From NCBI GenBank assembly GCA_902778455.1, contig CACYXR010000002.1:124001-188000 (forward strand): DNA of 64,000 nucleotides, in the 5' to 3' direction. Source of the stretch: an uncultured Selenomonadaceae bacterium (GTDB lineage: Bacteria; Bacillota; Negativicutes; Selenomonadales; Selenomonadaceae). The translations under genes were made by a program, and so were the position numbers. This document shows positions 1 through 9,200 of the stretch, in pieces (position 1 is the first letter of the stretch; every line of letters starts with the position of its first letter). Under the pieces are notes generated by a model. That model was not told the origin of the DNA and ran no database searches. It saw only the letters and a list, made by a program, of their open reading frames with translations.

Positions 1-1
1 A

Positions 2-175
2 TATCTCCAGAAACTGGCGTCCGTTGTCGACAAGGAAATGCGCACGGTTTCGCGGCAGGTAAACAATCTTGCTCCTGTGCGCATTGGAGTCCTTGCCGCT
101 CTGAAGCTTGCCGATGAGTACTTCCAGCTCAAGAAGGATTTCGATGAAATGGCGGAATTGGCGAGAAAAAGATAG
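2..175 (+). CDS. zapA: Cell division protein ZapA (C-terminal part)
   Basis: The first 57 codons of the window are the end of an open frame whose start lies outside. The visible residues include VLAALKLADEYFQLKKDF followed by a charged tail, which matches the long C-terminal coiled coil of ZapA, the small protein that cross-links FtsZ filaments in the division ring. Only the coiled-coil part is present; the globular N-terminal domain is missing because of the window edge. The call rests on the pattern of this short fragment alone, so it is likely but not certain. Confidence 0.75.
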   Translation, partial: YLQKLASVVDKEMRTVSRQVNNLAPVRIGVLAALKLADEYFQLKKDFDEMAELARKR

Positions 176-180
176 GGATG

Positions 181-209
181 TTGCCGATAGGAGGAATTCA
201 TGCTATAGT
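181..209 (+). promoter_or_regulatory. Putative promoter for the DUF47-Pit operon
   Basis: TTGCCG at 181-186 and TATAGT at 204-209 are separated by 17 bases, with TG one base before the -10 box (extended -10). It lies just after zapA and about 40 bases before the DUF47 start. Confidence 0.5.
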
Positions 210-249
210 GTAGTAGGATTCGGTTGTATACAATGTGCGGGGGGATCGC

Positions 250-876
250 ATGTTCAATTTTCAACGCAAAAATACGGAGTTTTTCGATCACTTTGTCGAG
301 AGCGCCAAATGCTTTTACCGAGGAGCATTGATGCTCGACGAGGTCATGCTTGATTATACGCAGGCAGCGGACAAGATGAAGGCAATTATCGATCTGGAGC
401 ATGAGGCGGATGCGGTGAATGACCAAATTATCGATGAACTGAACCAGACGTTTATCACGCCGATTGACCGCGAAGATATTTTTGCATTGGCCAATGGCCT
501 TGATGACGGCGTCGATTATTTGCAGACAACGTTACAGAGGATTGTCATTTATCGGACGGGCGCGGCTAAGGCCGGAGTCGTTTCGATGACGAAGCTGCTT
601 TTGGAATCGACAAGTGAATTGATTAAGGCATTTGAGTATTTAAAGGATATCAAGAAAAACAGGGAGCTCATATTGGAGGCCACACATAAGATAGGCAGGC
701 TGGAAAGCGAAGGGGATCGCGTCTATCGTCAGGAAATTGCGTTCCTTTTCGACAATGTGAAGGATCCGATTGAGTTGATTAAGTGGAAGGATATTCTGGA
801 AAATCTGGAGGACACGCTCGATCATTGCGAAGACGTTTCGGATATGATTCGCGGCGTGGTCATGAAATATGCCTGA
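250..876 (+). CDS. DUF47 (PhoU-like) phosphate transport accessory protein
   Basis: This 208-residue, mostly helical, charged protein belongs to the DUF47/PhoU-like family, whose genes usually sit directly before a Pit phosphate permease and whose products are thought to control it from the cytoplasm. The ATG at 250 is chosen over one at 235 because a GGGGGG run lies at the right distance only for 250. The frame overlaps the pit start by 8 bases, so the two are translationally coupled. The length is normal for the family (about 205-215). The regulatory role is known from the family, not from anything in this sequence. Confidence 0.88.
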   Translation: MFNFQRKNTEFFDHFVESAKCFYRGALMLDEVMLDYTQAADKMKAIIDLEHEADAVNDQIIDELNQTFITPIDREDIFALANGLDDGVDYLQTTLQRIVIYRTGAAKAGVVSMTKLLLESTSELIKAFEYLKDIKKNRELILEATHKIGRLESEGDRVYRQEIAFLFDNVKDPIELIKWKDILENLEDTLDHCEDVSDMIRGVVMKYA

Positions 877-1864
877 ACTTCAGTATATGATTTTTACGGT
901 CATTGGGCTTGCGCTGATTTTCGACTTTATCAACGGCTTTCACGACACAGCGAATGCAATCGCGACCTCCGTTTCGACACGGGCGATTTCGCCGAGGAAT
1001 GCGATTATGATGGCGGCTGTCTTGAATTTTCTCGGTGCCATGTATTCGACGGGTGTTGCGAAGACCATCGGAAGTGATATCGTCAGCAGCGCAATCCATG
1101 TGGATGAGCATGTATTGATTGCGGCTTTGGTCAGCGCTGTTTTTTGGAATCTTTTCACTTGGAAGTTGGCGTTACCGTCCAGTTCGTCTCACGCGATGGT
1201 GGGTGGAATCATCGGTGCGGTACTCGTTTCTGCAGGCGTCATAGGGCTGAATCTTGTCGGCATTGGGAAAATTATTCTTTCTTTGATTTTATCGCCGTTG
1301 ATTGCCATCATTACAGGCTATCTTGTGATGCATCTTTTGTATTTTCTGTTCGGGCAATGTACGCCTTATATCGTCAACGGACGTTTTAAGAAAATGCAGC
1401 TCGTTTCTGCGGCGATGATGGCGTTTTCCCATGGCTCAAACGATGCACAAAAGTCAATGGGTATTATTACGCTGGCTCTTCTTTCCGGCGGCTATATCGA
1501 TGTGTTCGAAGTTCCGACAATCGTAAAGATTTTGGCGGCGACAGCGATGGCTATCGGTACGGCGATGGGTGGATGGAGCATCATCAAGACTATCGGCGGC
1601 AAAATTTTCAAGCTGGAGCCAATCAGCGGTTTTGCGGCGGATCTCAATTCTTCGCTCGTCATTTTTTCGGCAACAGTGCTTCATCTTCCGGTCAGTACGA
1701 CGCATGTCGTTTCCGGTTCGATTATGGGCGTTGGCACGGCAAAGCGAATTCGTGCGGTACGCTGGGGCGTCGCACAGCAAATGCTGGTCGCATGGGTGCT
1801 TACCATACCGTGCACGGCATTGATTGGTTCGTTGGTCTATCAGATTACGCTTTGGATTTTTTGA
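869..1864 (+). CDS. pit: Low-affinity inorganic phosphate transporter, PiT family
   Basis: This 331-residue, highly hydrophobic protein has the two PiT signature repeats. One is near residue 25 (FINGFHDTANAIATSVSTRA) and the second is near residue 190 (FSHGSNDAQKSMGIITLAL). They mark the inverted-repeat core of cation- or metal-phosphate symporters in the inner membrane. The start overlaps the upstream DUF47 gene, and a terminator follows, so the two genes form a self-contained phosphate-uptake operon. The length is typical of the short bacterial Pit subgroup. Confidence 0.93.
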   Translation: MPELQYMIFTVIGLALIFDFINGFHDTANAIATSVSTRAISPRNAIMMAAVLNFLGAMYSTGVAKTIGSDIVSSAIHVDEHVLIAALVSAVFWNLFTWKLALPSSSSHAMVGGIIGAVLVSAGVIGLNLVGIGKIILSLILSPLIAIITGYLVMHLLYFLFGQCTPYIVNGRFKKMQLVSAAMMAFSHGSNDAQKSMGIITLALLSGGYIDVFEVPTIVKILAATAMAIGTAMGGWSIIKTIGGKIFKLEPISGFAADLNSSLVIFSATVLHLPVSTTHVVSGSIMGVGTAKRIRAVRWGVAQQMLVAWVLTIPCTALIGSLVYQITLWIF

Positions 1865-1882
1865 GTAGAATGAGGTGGTTTG

Positions 1883-1916
1883 GCTTGGAAGGGCGAAGGC
1901 TTTTCCGGGCTTTTTT
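1883..1916 (+). terminator. Rho-independent terminator after pit
   Basis: GCTTGGAA (1883-1890) pairs with TTCCGGGC (1903-1910), including two G-U pairs, and is followed by six T's. Confidence 0.6.
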
Positions 1917-1945
1917 GTTTTCATGGATAGGAGGAATATAAGGAT

Positions 1946-3604
1946 ATGGGCGAAAAGGAAGCGACGAAAAAAACGCTGCGGGAGCTTTCGAAGGGACAGG
2001 CGCCGAAAAATGATTTGATTGTCGCTGCACAGGTCGGCGGGGAAATCCGTGGGATGGACGAAACCGTGGGAAAAGAAGAGCGCCCCGTCTGGGTCAAGTT
2101 GTCGAGCCCTTCCGGGGAACGTATTTACCGGCGCTCTGTCTTGTTCTTGACGATTGTCGCGATACAGGAGCTTTACGGCGCAGCAGATACGGAACTGATT
2201 GTGCGCGCATCGCTGAACGGCGCACTTTATTGCGACTTGGAAATTCCGGGGGGCGTGACGGACGGAGCGATTTCAGCAATTGAGGTACAGATGCGCGCGA
2301 TCATTGCCGAAGACCGCGAGATAGGACACCGCGTCGTGCCGAAGGAGGAGGCTGTGCGCCGGTTCAAGGACGCACGGCAGATTCCGAAGGCGAATCTTTT
2401 GAATGGGCTGCCGGAAGAGGAGATTGTACTCTGCACTTGCGGTGATCATTATGACGATTTGTACGGGGTTATGCTGGACAGGACCGGCGAACTTGGTTGC
2501 TTTGATTTGATGCGTTCCGGAAACGGTATTTTGCTTCGGACTCCTCGGGGCGGCATGGGCCTGGCGCTTTCCAAGCCGGTAAAACAGCCGAAATTCACGC
2601 AGACACTGAAAGAGTCGAAGCAGTGGGCGAAAATCCTGCATTGTGAATATCTGCCAGATTTGAACCGTTGTATCCAGTTCGGGAATACAGGCAATCTTAT
2701 CCGTGTTTCCGAAGCGCTTCACGAGAAAAAGATTGCAGAGATTGCCGACCGGATTGCGGCAGGCATCAAAAAAGCGCGTCTTGTAATGATTGCCGGGCCG
2801 TCATCTTCAGGAAAGACATCTTTTGCTCAACGGCTCAAGGTGCAGCTTCGCGTAAACGGGTTGGAGCCTGTTTCGATTTCCATGGACGACTATTTCGTGA
2901 ACCGGGCGGAGACGCCGCTGACGCCTGAAGGCGCTTATGATTATGAATCACTGCATGCATTGAACATAGAGCTTTTCAATAAAGACCTCGTTTCGTTGAT
3001 GCAGGGCAAGGAAGTCGCTCTGCCTCGTTATGATTTCATTACGGGAGAGCGAAATGATGGGGCTGGTCCGCATCTTTCCATTGCACCGGATCAGCCAATC
3101 ATCGTCGAGGGAATTCACGGACTGAATGAGGAACTGACGCACGCTGTTCCCCGTGATGAAAAATTCAAGATTTACGTCAGTGCGTTGACCCAACTTAACA
3201 TTGATATGCACAACCGTATTCCGACAACCGACGCGCGTTTTGTGCGCCGCCTTGTGCGCGATTATCAGTTCCGCGCGTCCAGTGCACTGAAGACGCTGCG
3301 CCAATGGCCGGATGTGCGGAAGGGGGAAGATAAGAATATTTTCCCGTATCAAGAGGATGCCGACGCCGTTTTCAATTCTGCGCTAATTTACGAATTAGCC
3401 GTTTTGAAGAAATACGCGGTGCCGTTGCTTTCAGCAGTGAAGCCCAGCGAGGATGGCTACGCGATAGCGCAGAGCATCCTACGTTTCCTGCTATTTTTTG
3501 GCAGTATCGATGATGAGAGCGACATTCCGAACAACTCCATTCTGCGTGAATTTATCGGGAAATCCTGTTTCTTTAACAGCAGCGGGGAACTGAAAGAGCA
3601 GTGA
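1946..3604 (+). CDS. Nucleoside (uridine) kinase-like protein with ThrRS-like N-terminal region
   Basis: This 552-residue protein has two parts. The N-terminal ~270 residues contain a stretch (HRVVPKEEAVRRF near residue 130) resembling the TGS/second additional domain of threonyl-tRNA synthetase. The C-terminal ~270 residues form a phosphoribulokinase/uridine kinase P-loop domain, with AGPSSSGKTSF near residue 283 followed by a conserved DDYF acid motif. Proteins of this architecture are annotated as nucleoside kinases in Bacillota, but their substrate is uncertain. The ATG has an AGGAGG-type site upstream. The next gene begins 12 bases downstream and is probably co-transcribed. Confidence 0.82.
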   Translation: MGEKEATKKTLRELSKGQAPKNDLIVAAQVGGEIRGMDETVGKEERPVWVKLSSPSGERIYRRSVLFLTIVAIQELYGAADTELIVRASLNGALYCDLEIPGGVTDGAISAIEVQMRAIIAEDREIGHRVVPKEEAVRRFKDARQIPKANLLNGLPEEEIVLCTCGDHYDDLYGVMLDRTGELGCFDLMRSGNGILLRTPRGGMGLALSKPVKQPKFTQTLKESKQWAKILHCEYLPDLNRCIQFGNTGNLIRVSEALHEKKIAEIADRIAAGIKKARLVMIAGPSSSGKTSFAQRLKVQLRVNGLEPVSISMDDYFVNRAETPLTPEGAYDYESLHALNIELFNKDLVSLMQGKEVALPRYDFITGERNDGAGPHLSIAPDQPIIVEGIHGLNEELTHAVPRDEKFKIYVSALTQLNIDMHNRIPTTDARFVRRLVRDYQFRASSALKTLRQWPDVRKGEDKNIFPYQEDADAVFNSALIYELAVLKKYAVPLLSAVKPSEDGYAIAQSILRFLLFFGSIDDESDIPNNSILREFIGKSCFFNSSGELKEQ

Positions 3605-3616
3605 AGGGACGGCATT

Positions 3617-3931
3617 ATGAAAAGAGTGCGGATTGTCGTGATGCGGAAAGTATGCCACCAAGACTTGATTGACAAATATGAAAATCCGATTGAACATGCC
3701 TGTGATATGGAAGAGGGGCAGGTTTTTGTCGCCGACGGATGGAAACGGCCCGAAGGCTTTTGTGAAAGCGCATGGAGTAATCTGTCACCGTTCGTCATGG
3801 CACTTTCCTATGGTGCGGAGGATTTCTATGACGGTTGGATGAAAAATAAAAAGTCGGCGATGATTTCCTGTAATGACGGCTTCCGCCCAGTGAGCTTTTT
3901 GTTGGAAGCGATGGATGAAGATGCGGGATAA
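3617..3931 (+). CDS. TIGR04076 family protein
   Basis: This 104-residue cytoplasmic protein starts with a basic strand (KRVRIVVMRKVCHQDL) and has a central CxMEEGQVFV stretch and a C-terminal FRPVSF segment. This layout matches the TIGR04076 family of unknown function, often found in anaerobes. It has two conserved-looking cysteines (about residues 13 and 30) but no recognised catalytic motif. It follows the nucleoside-kinase-like gene by 12 bases with a good AAGGGA ribosome site. No function can be assigned. Confidence 0.7.
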   Translation: MKRVRIVVMRKVCHQDLIDKYENPIEHACDMEEGQVFVADGWKRPEGFCESAWSNLSPFVMALSYGAEDFYDGWMKNKKSAMISCNDGFRPVSFLLEAMDEDAG

Positions 3932-3985
3932 TAAGATTTTCCTGGGAAAATGTGTGGAGGATAGGAAAGAAAAACGAAATAATGC

Positions 3986-4017
3986 TTGACAATTTCACGG
4001 GAGTCATGTAATATAAT
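3986..4017 (+). promoter_or_regulatory. Promoter of tRNA-Glu(CTC)
   Basis: A perfect TTGACA at 3986-3991 is followed 17 bases later by TAATAT (4009-4014), which overlaps TATAAT at 4012-4017. It lies 4-8 bases before the tRNA 5' end. Confidence 0.7.
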
Positions 4018-4021
4018 CAAT

Positions 4022-4096
4022 GGCTCCTTCGTCAAGTGGTTAAGACACCGCCCTCTCACGGCGGGTTCAGGGGTTCGAATCCCCTAGGAGTCACCA
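4022..4096 (+). tRNA. tRNA-Glu (anticodon CTC)
   Basis: A complete cloverleaf can be drawn. The acceptor arm is GGCTCCT with AGGAGTC (one G-U pair at 2-71). The anticodon stem is CCGCC/GGCGG with loop CTCTCAC, which gives CTC and reads GAG. The T arm is GGGGTTCGAATCCCC. The 3' CCA is encoded. It differs from the tRNA-Glu at 35885 mainly in the acceptor stem. Confidence 0.97.
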
Positions 4097-4107
4097 ATAT
4101 AAAAGCT

Positions 4108-4135
4108 AAACCCGAAGCATGGCTTCGGGTTTTTT
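4108..4135 (+). terminator. Terminator after tRNA-Glu(CTC)
   Basis: CCCGAAGC (4111-4118) pairs with GCTTCGGG (4122-4129) across a 3-base loop and is followed by six T's. Confidence 0.9.
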
Positions 4136-4199
4136 CAATGCAATTGTTTCAAGAGAATGGATTTTGTGAAATTTTCTTTGACCTTTTCGTTGTTGCTCC

Positions 4200-4228
4200 T
4201 TTCCTGCGGGCATCTTTTTTGGTATACT
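4200..4228 (+). promoter_or_regulatory. Possible promoter of the amino-acid ABC operon
   Basis: TATACT at 4223-4228 is preceded by TGG (extended -10). The -35 at the 17-base distance (TTTCCT, 4200-4205) is poor. It lies 40 bases before the permease start. Confidence 0.35.
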
Positions 4229-4268
4229 TGTTCATGTGATACTTCAATATGATAAAGGAAGATAGTGA

Positions 4269-4913
4269 ATGGAGAAACTGACAGAAACTGTTCTTTCTAT
4301 TATGGCGGGATCGAAAATTACGCTGGAAATTTTTGTCCTTACGCTGGCGATGTCCTTACCGCTTGGTTTTTTTGTGGCGCTTATGCGCCTTTCCAGCGTT
4401 CGCCCGTTGGCGATTATAATGGATGTTTATATTTGGATTATGCGTGGTTCGCCGTTGATGCTCCAGCTTCTTTTTGTATATTTCGCACTTCCGATGGTGG
4501 GCGTGCGTTTTTCGGATATCTCAGCAGCACTTTTGGCCTTTACCTTGAATTATGCGGCTTATTTTGCCGAGATTTTTCGGGCAGGCATCCAATCTATTCC
4601 CCGCGGGCAGTATGAGGCTGCGAAGACATTGGGGTTGACTTATGCGCAGACGATGCAGCGGATTATCTTGCCGCAAATGATTCATCGGACACTTCCGCCC
4701 ATCAGCAACGAAACCATCAACCTCGTCAAGGATACGTCCCTGATCTATATCCTCGCAATGAATGATCTTTTGCGAGTAGCGCGTACCATTGTGCAGCGAG
4801 ATTTCGACATGACTGCCTTTTTCATTGCAGGGCTGTTTTATCTTGTGATGACTGCAGTACTGACGGCAATTTTCAAACGGATGGAGGCGTATTATGGAAA
4901 ATACGACGAATAA
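4269..4913 (+). CDS. Polar amino-acid ABC transporter permease (HisM/GlnP type)
   Basis: This 214-residue inner-membrane protein has about five hydrophobic segments. It carries the EAA loop of ABC permeases near residue 115 ([20 protein letters not shown]), which docks on the ATPase. Length and sequence fit the His/Glu/Gln/polar amino-acid transporter permease family. The end overlaps the ATPase gene by 20 bases. No substrate-binding protein gene lies beside the pair; the nearest candidate in the window is the lipoprotein at 44076. The substrate is therefore not determined. Confidence 0.92.
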   Translation: MEKLTETVLSIMAGSKITLEIFVLTLAMSLPLGFFVALMRLSSVRPLAIIMDVYIWIMRGSPLMLQLLFVYFALPMVGVRFSDISAALLAFTLNYAAYFAEIFRAGIQSIPRGQYEAAKTLGLTYAQTMQRIILPQMIHRTLPPISNETINLVKDTSLIYILAMNDLLRVARTIVQRDFDMTAFFIAGLFYLVMTAVLTAIFKRMEAYYGKYDE

Positions 4914-5679
4914 AGCGGAGTATATGATACGCGCCCGGGGCATTTTTAAATCCTTTCAGGACAATGAGGTCCTGAAAGGGATTTCTTTGGATGTCTGTCA
5001 GGGTGAAGTGCTTTCCATTATCGGACCGTCCGGATCGGGAAAAAGTACATTGCTTCGTTGCCTGAATCATTTGGAGACGATTGACAAAGGCTCAATTGAA
5101 GTAAAAGGTGAATTTCTTGTAAAAAACGACACTTCCGGACGGGCAGTGTACGCGCCCAAGCATGAAATGCGCAAAATGCTTAGCTGCATGGGCATGGTAT
5201 TTCAGCAATTCAATTTGTTCCCGCATATGACCGTCCTGGAAAACTTACTTGAAGCGCCGATACAGGTCAAGCGGCAGACGCGCGAGGAAATCCAGCCCGT
5301 GGCAGAAGAACTTTTGCGTAAGGTTGGGTTATACGAGAAACGGGATGCTTATCCGTCCCGGCTTTCCGGCGGGCAGCAGCAACGCGTGGCGATTGCACGA
5401 GCGTTGGCGATGAAGCCTGATATCATGCTTTTTGATGAGCCGACATCGGCTCTCGACCCGGAGCTGACGGTTGAGGTGTTGAAAACGATGCGCGGGTTGG
5501 CGGCGGAGCGTATGACTATGGTGGTCGTGACGCATGAAATGACATTTGCACGCGACGTTTCTAACCATGTTATATTCATGGCAGATGGGCTTATCATCGA
5601 GCAGGGTCATCCTGTCGATATTTTTGGATGCCCTAAGGAAGAACGGACACGTTTATTCCTTGGAAATTTGCTCCACTAA
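4894..5679 (+). CDS. Polar amino-acid ABC transporter ATP-binding protein (GlnQ type)
   Basis: This 261-residue ATPase powers the permease encoded just upstream. The Walker A motif GPSGSGKST is at residues 44-52, the Q loop follows at VFQQFNLFP, the signature LSGGQQQR is near residue 153 and the Walker B ending [10 protein letters not shown] near residue 177. The switch histidine is in VVTHEM. A short insertion of about ten residues precedes the Q loop. The ATG has a GGAGG site inside the end of the permease gene. A strong terminator follows at 5696. Confidence 0.94.
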   Translation: MENTTNKAEYMIRARGIFKSFQDNEVLKGISLDVCQGEVLSIIGPSGSGKSTLLRCLNHLETIDKGSIEVKGEFLVKNDTSGRAVYAPKHEMRKMLSCMGMVFQQFNLFPHMTVLENLLEAPIQVKRQTREEIQPVAEELLRKVGLYEKRDAYPSRLSGGQQQRVAIARALAMKPDIMLFDEPTSALDPELTVEVLKTMRGLAAERMTMVVVTHEMTFARDVSNHVIFMADGLIIEQGHPVDIFGCPKEERTRLFLGNLLH

Positions 5680-5695
5680 CTTAAACAGACAGTAT

Positions 5696-5742
5696 AAAAC
5701 CCCACGTTTAAAGGATTTTATTCCTAAACGTGGGGTTTTTTC
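5696..5742. terminator. Bidirectional terminator between the ABC operon and purF
   Basis: A long stem AACCCCACGTTTA / TAAACGTGGGGTT, with an inner AGGA/TCCT extension, is flanked by A's on the left and six T's on the right. It can serve the rightward ATPase gene and the leftward purF. Confidence 0.9.
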
Positions 5743-5743
5743 T

Positions 5744-7174
5744 TTATTTTGCGTATTCGCCTCGAATATCCTCCTTCGGAGGCGCAATCGGGTAGTTTCC
5801 GCTGAAGCAGGCGGTGCATATCGGCAGACCGCCAACCATTTCCGAAAGACGGGAAAGGTTCAGGTATCCGAGGGAGTCTGCTCCAATCTCACGGCGGATA
5901 TCGTCGATGGTTTTGTCATGGGCAATCAGATGATCTTCCGACGGGATGTCGATGCCAAAATAGCAAGGGTGCAAGAAAGGCGGCGCCGAGACGCACATAT
6001 GGACTTCAGTAGCTCCTGCTTCGCGCAGCATATTTACAATCTGGTTGCTGGTGGTACCGCGTACGATGGAGTCGTCGATCATCAGAATCCGCTTGCCCTC
6101 GACAACTTCCTTCAGTACGTTTAGCTTGACATGAACACTGCGTTCGCGACTTGATTGCTTCGGGCTTATAAAGGTACGGCCAACATAGGTGTTTTTCGTG
6201 AATGCAATGCCGTAGGGAATACCGGATTCCAGCGCGTAGCCTAGAGCGGCCATATTTCCGGATTCTGGCACGCCAACGACGAGATCGGCATCCACGGGAT
6301 GATCCTTCGCAAGGCATCGGCCTGCAATCATGCGCGCGTTTACGACGCTGACTTTATCAATCGTTGAATCAGGGCGTGCAAAATAAATGTATTCAAAAAT
6401 GCAGCGGGCTGTATTTTCAGGCTTTGGACAATGAGTACGGTCAGAGTGGATTATGCCGTCTTGCCCGATAGTCACAACCTCGCCTGGTTCTATATCTCGA
6501 ATGAAGGCGGCTCCGATGGTTTCGAGAGCACAAGTTTCGGAAGCGATAACGTAAGCGTTGTCGCGCTTGCCGATGACGAGTGGTTTGAACCCCAAAGGGT
6601 CTCGTACGCCAATCAGCTTTCGTGGGCTGGCGAGCACGAGGGAATAAGCACCTTTCAGTTTTTTCATCGCTTCGACGACCGCGGCTTCGACAGAGTCGGC
6701 GTTGACACGGGCGCGGGCAATATGATAGGCAATGGTTTCAGAGTCGATGGTGGTCTGGAAAATCGCGCCGCCTTCGGATAGCTCGCGAATCAGTTCCGGC
6801 GTATTGACGAGGTTGCCGTTGTGCGCCAGCATCAAAGTCCCCTTGATGTAACGGATGACGAGCGGCTGGGAATTTTCCGGCAACGAACCGCCTGCCGTCG
6901 AATAACGTACATGACCTACGCCGAGATTTCCTGAAAGACGCGCGAGACTGTCCTCTGTAAATACTTCATGCACAAGTCCCATATCTTTATGGCAAGTAAC
7001 CTGCGCCTTTTGAGCGTTAGTGTTTGTGACCGCAATGCCGGCGCTCTCCTGTCCGCGATGCTGAAGTGCGTATAGACCGTAATAAATGGACGAAGCCACA
7101 TCTTGTCCGTCCAAATCGTACATGCCAAAAACGCCGCAGGCTTCCCCGATGCGCTCTTCTGTTCCAAAATCCAC
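5744..7174 (-). CDS. purF: Amidophosphoribosyltransferase
   Basis: This 476-residue enzyme makes phosphoribosylamine from PRPP and glutamine, the first step of purine synthesis. Cys13 (in EACGVFG) would be the nucleophile of the N-terminal glutaminase after removal of a 12-residue propeptide. The PRPP loop MIDDSIVRGTT is near residue 345. The cysteines at TARC, HPC and CTAC near the C-terminus fit the [4Fe-4S]-containing Bacillus-type enzyme. The start is GTG with an AAAGGAG site 7 bases away. It is the last gene of a leftward operon with pncB, 14 bases downstream of it. Confidence 0.97.
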   Translation of the reverse strand: MDFGTEERIGEACGVFGMYDLDGQDVASSIYYGLYALQHRGQESAGIAVTNTNAQKAQVTCHKDMGLVHEVFTEDSLARLSGNLGVGHVRYSTAGGSLPENSQPLVIRYIKGTLMLAHNGNLVNTPELIRELSEGGAIFQTTIDSETIAYHIARARVNADSVEAAVVEAMKKLKGAYSLVLASPRKLIGVRDPLGFKPLVIGKRDNAYVIASETCALETIGAAFIRDIEPGEVVTIGQDGIIHSDRTHCPKPENTARCIFEYIYFARPDSTIDKVSVVNARMIAGRCLAKDHPVDADLVVGVPESGNMAALGYALESGIPYGIAFTKNTYVGRTFISPKQSSRERSVHVKLNVLKEVVEGKRILMIDDSIVRGTTSNQIVNMLREAGATEVHMCVSAPPFLHPCYFGIDIPSEDHLIAHDKTIDDIRREIGADSLGYLNLSRLSEMVGGLPICTACFSGNYPIAPPKEDIRGEYAK

Positions 7175-7188
7175 GCGAAAACTCCTTT

Positions 7189-8652
7189 CTATTTTATCGT
7201 TCCGTTTTCTTTCGCTTCACAAAGAAGGTCCATTTTCATTTCATAGTAACTGGGGCTCATATCAAGAAAATGGCGGTGCGGGTTTTCGAAACGCTGTTCT
7301 TCTTCCCAGATTTCCTCATGGAGTTGTTTTTTTACAAACGCTTGGATTTCCGACAGCGGCGTTTGCTGAGTAACGCGTTTTCCATCCTTGACGACAAGTA
7401 TTTGCAGTTCCTTTGCTGTGCAATTTTCGAAGCTGCGTTGTTTCCACGGTTGCTCCGGATCAATGTAACGGTAAGGCTTTGAAAGGTCAAGGGCTTCGTT
7501 CCAACCGGTTAAAAGATCAGCAATAGCCTGTCCGTTTTCGTTATAAATGCGGTAGACACGTTTTCGGCCGGGATTTGTGATTTTTTCGAAGGTTTCCGAA
7601 ATCTTGATTTTCGGGATGCAGGCCCGTTTTTTGTTGACTTCGACCATTTTATATACAGCTCCGAAGACAGGATCGCTCTTGGCAGTAATCAGTCGTTCGC
7701 CAACGCCGAAGGCGTCGATGCAGCCGCCTTGCCGTAGAATTGATGCAATCGTGTATTCGTCGAGACTGTTCGATACGATAATCTTGCAATCCTCAAGACC
7801 TGATTCGTCCAGCATTTTGCGGACGCGTTTCGAGAGATAAGCGAGGTCACCGGAATCGAGTCGCACACCTTTGAGACGCTTGCCTTTCGGTTCAAGGACT
7901 TCCTTCGCTGTACGAATGGCATTTGGTACGCCGGAGTGCAGAACGTCGAAAGTGTCAATCAAAAGCACTGTAGCGTCTGGATATTTTTCCGCATATTTTC
8001 GGAATGCAGTGTATTCGTCATCGTAATACATAACCCAACTATGTGCCATTGTGCCGCTGACCGGTAGATGAAAAAGCTGTCCGGCGAGCAAAGTTGCTGT
8101 TCCAACGGCACCGCCGATGACAGCTGCCCGGGCGCCATAAACCGCTGCGTCCATATTATGCGCCCGCCGCGCGCCGAAGTCTGAAACTGCGCGGCCTGCT
8201 GCCGATCGCACGATACGCTGAGTCTTTGTTGCAATCAAAGATTGATGATTGATCTGCGCAAGGATTGCTGTCTCGACGAGTTGCGCATCGATAGGCGGAG
8301 CAACCACGGTCAGGATTGGTTCGTTCGGGTACATGATTGTGCCTTCGGGAAATGCGTAAATGTCGCCATGAAAGCGATAGTTTGACAGATATTCGAGAAA
8401 GTCTTCATTAAAAATATCAAGACTGCGAAGATAGTCTATGTCTTCTGCCGAAAAGTGAAAGTTCTCTACATACTCCACAACTTGTTCTAGCCCTGCAAAG
8501 ACGGCGAAGCCGCCGTTATCGGGATTGTTCCTGTAAAAAACATCAAAAGTTACCGATTCCGCCATTGCATCGTCGGAAAAGTAGCCTCCTGCCATGGTCA
8601 GCTCATAAAGATCCATAACCATACTGATATTGCGCGCGTCAAATTGAGACAT
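7189..8652 (-). CDS. pncB: Nicotinate phosphoribosyltransferase
   Basis: This 487-residue enzyme converts nicotinate and PRPP to nicotinate mononucleotide for NAD salvage. The N-terminus MDLYELTMAGGYF, the ARRAHNMDAA motif near residue 160, and the VRLDSGDL and FGVGERL segments are characteristic of the NAPRTase family. It sits between a small membrane protein gene (21-base gap) and purF (14-base gap). The operon therefore groups two PRPP-consuming enzymes. A GGAAGG ribosome site precedes the ATG. Confidence 0.96.
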   Translation of the reverse strand: MSQFDARNISMVMDLYELTMAGGYFSDDAMAESVTFDVFYRNNPDNGGFAVFAGLEQVVEYVENFHFSAEDIDYLRSLDIFNEDFLEYLSNYRFHGDIYAFPEGTIMYPNEPILTVVAPPIDAQLVETAILAQINHQSLIATKTQRIVRSAAGRAVSDFGARRAHNMDAAVYGARAAVIGGAVGTATLLAGQLFHLPVSGTMAHSWVMYYDDEYTAFRKYAEKYPDATVLLIDTFDVLHSGVPNAIRTAKEVLEPKGKRLKGVRLDSGDLAYLSKRVRKMLDESGLEDCKIIVSNSLDEYTIASILRQGGCIDAFGVGERLITAKSDPVFGAVYKMVEVNKKRACIPKIKISETFEKITNPGRKRVYRIYNENGQAIADLLTGWNEALDLSKPYRYIDPEQPWKQRSFENCTAKELQILVVKDGKRVTQQTPLSEIQAFVKKQLHEEIWEEEQRFENPHRHFLDMSPSYYEMKMDLLCEAKENGTIK

Positions 8653-8673
8653 TGTAGAAATCCTTCCTTTTAT

Positions 8674-9024
8674 TTATACAAGATATTGCATATACACCGC
8701 GTAGGCGAACAAAACAAGCGCCAACGCAATCGCCGCAAAAATGCCACGTCGAATCCATGTTTCTCGTGTCGGTGTCATCTCCAAACGCCGCTGCGCATAC
8801 ATAAGGAGCAGCGCGATGAGCATGAGGCTGTACATGCCCTTGTTTACCGTGTCGAAATAATTCCAACCTGAGGCCAGCAAAAACATCGTTAAACAGATGA
8901 TGCCAACGAGCACGATGTTTTCCCAAGGCTTGTATACCCGGCCCTGCGGTTTCTCCTCCAGTGCTTCTTCCAATTCCTGTGCAGTCTGGATATTTTTCCG
9001 AATGCGTTTCGTTTGTCGTGCCAA
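8674..9024 (-). CDS. Small membrane protein of unknown function
   Basis: This 116-residue protein has a basic, helical N-terminus of about 35 residues and three hydrophobic segments (about residues 37-55, 62-78 and 92-113). The start is taken as TTG at 9024 because AAAGGTGG lies 7 bases upstream of it. The frame stays open to an ATG at 9111, but that start has no ribosome site. It is the first gene of the leftward operon with pncB and purF. No family was recognised; a membrane location is inferred from hydropathy only. Confidence 0.65.
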   Translation of the reverse strand: MARQTKRIRKNIQTAQELEEALEEKPQGRVYKPWENIVLVGIICLTMFLLASGWNYFDTVNKGMYSLMLIALLLMYAQRRLEMTPTRETWIRRGIFAAIALALVLFAYAVYMQYLV

Positions 9025-9070
9025 AATGAATCCACCTTTCCTGCTTCCTTTATAGTGCGTAAACAAAAAT

Positions 9071-9076
9071 ATTATA
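9071..9076 (-). promoter_or_regulatory. Possible -10 box for the membrane protein-pncB-purF operon
   Basis: On the minus strand TATAAT is preceded by TGG (extended -10), about 45 bases before the TTG start. No good -35 is present. Confidence 0.45.
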
Positions 9077-9131
9077 CCATATATTTTTATATCATAGCAT
9101 AATTTCTGCAAGGCGGCGAAGAAAATTTTGA

Positions 9132-9160
9132 TTGCGGGAGTTGTAGCACACTTGTATAAT
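9132..9160 (+). promoter_or_regulatory. Putative trmB promoter
   Basis: TTGCGG (9132-9137) is 17 bases from a perfect TATAAT (9155-9160). Confidence 0.6.
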
Positions 9161-9200
9161 AAAAAAATAAGTCATTTGACGTTGGAAAGGACATGATGGT

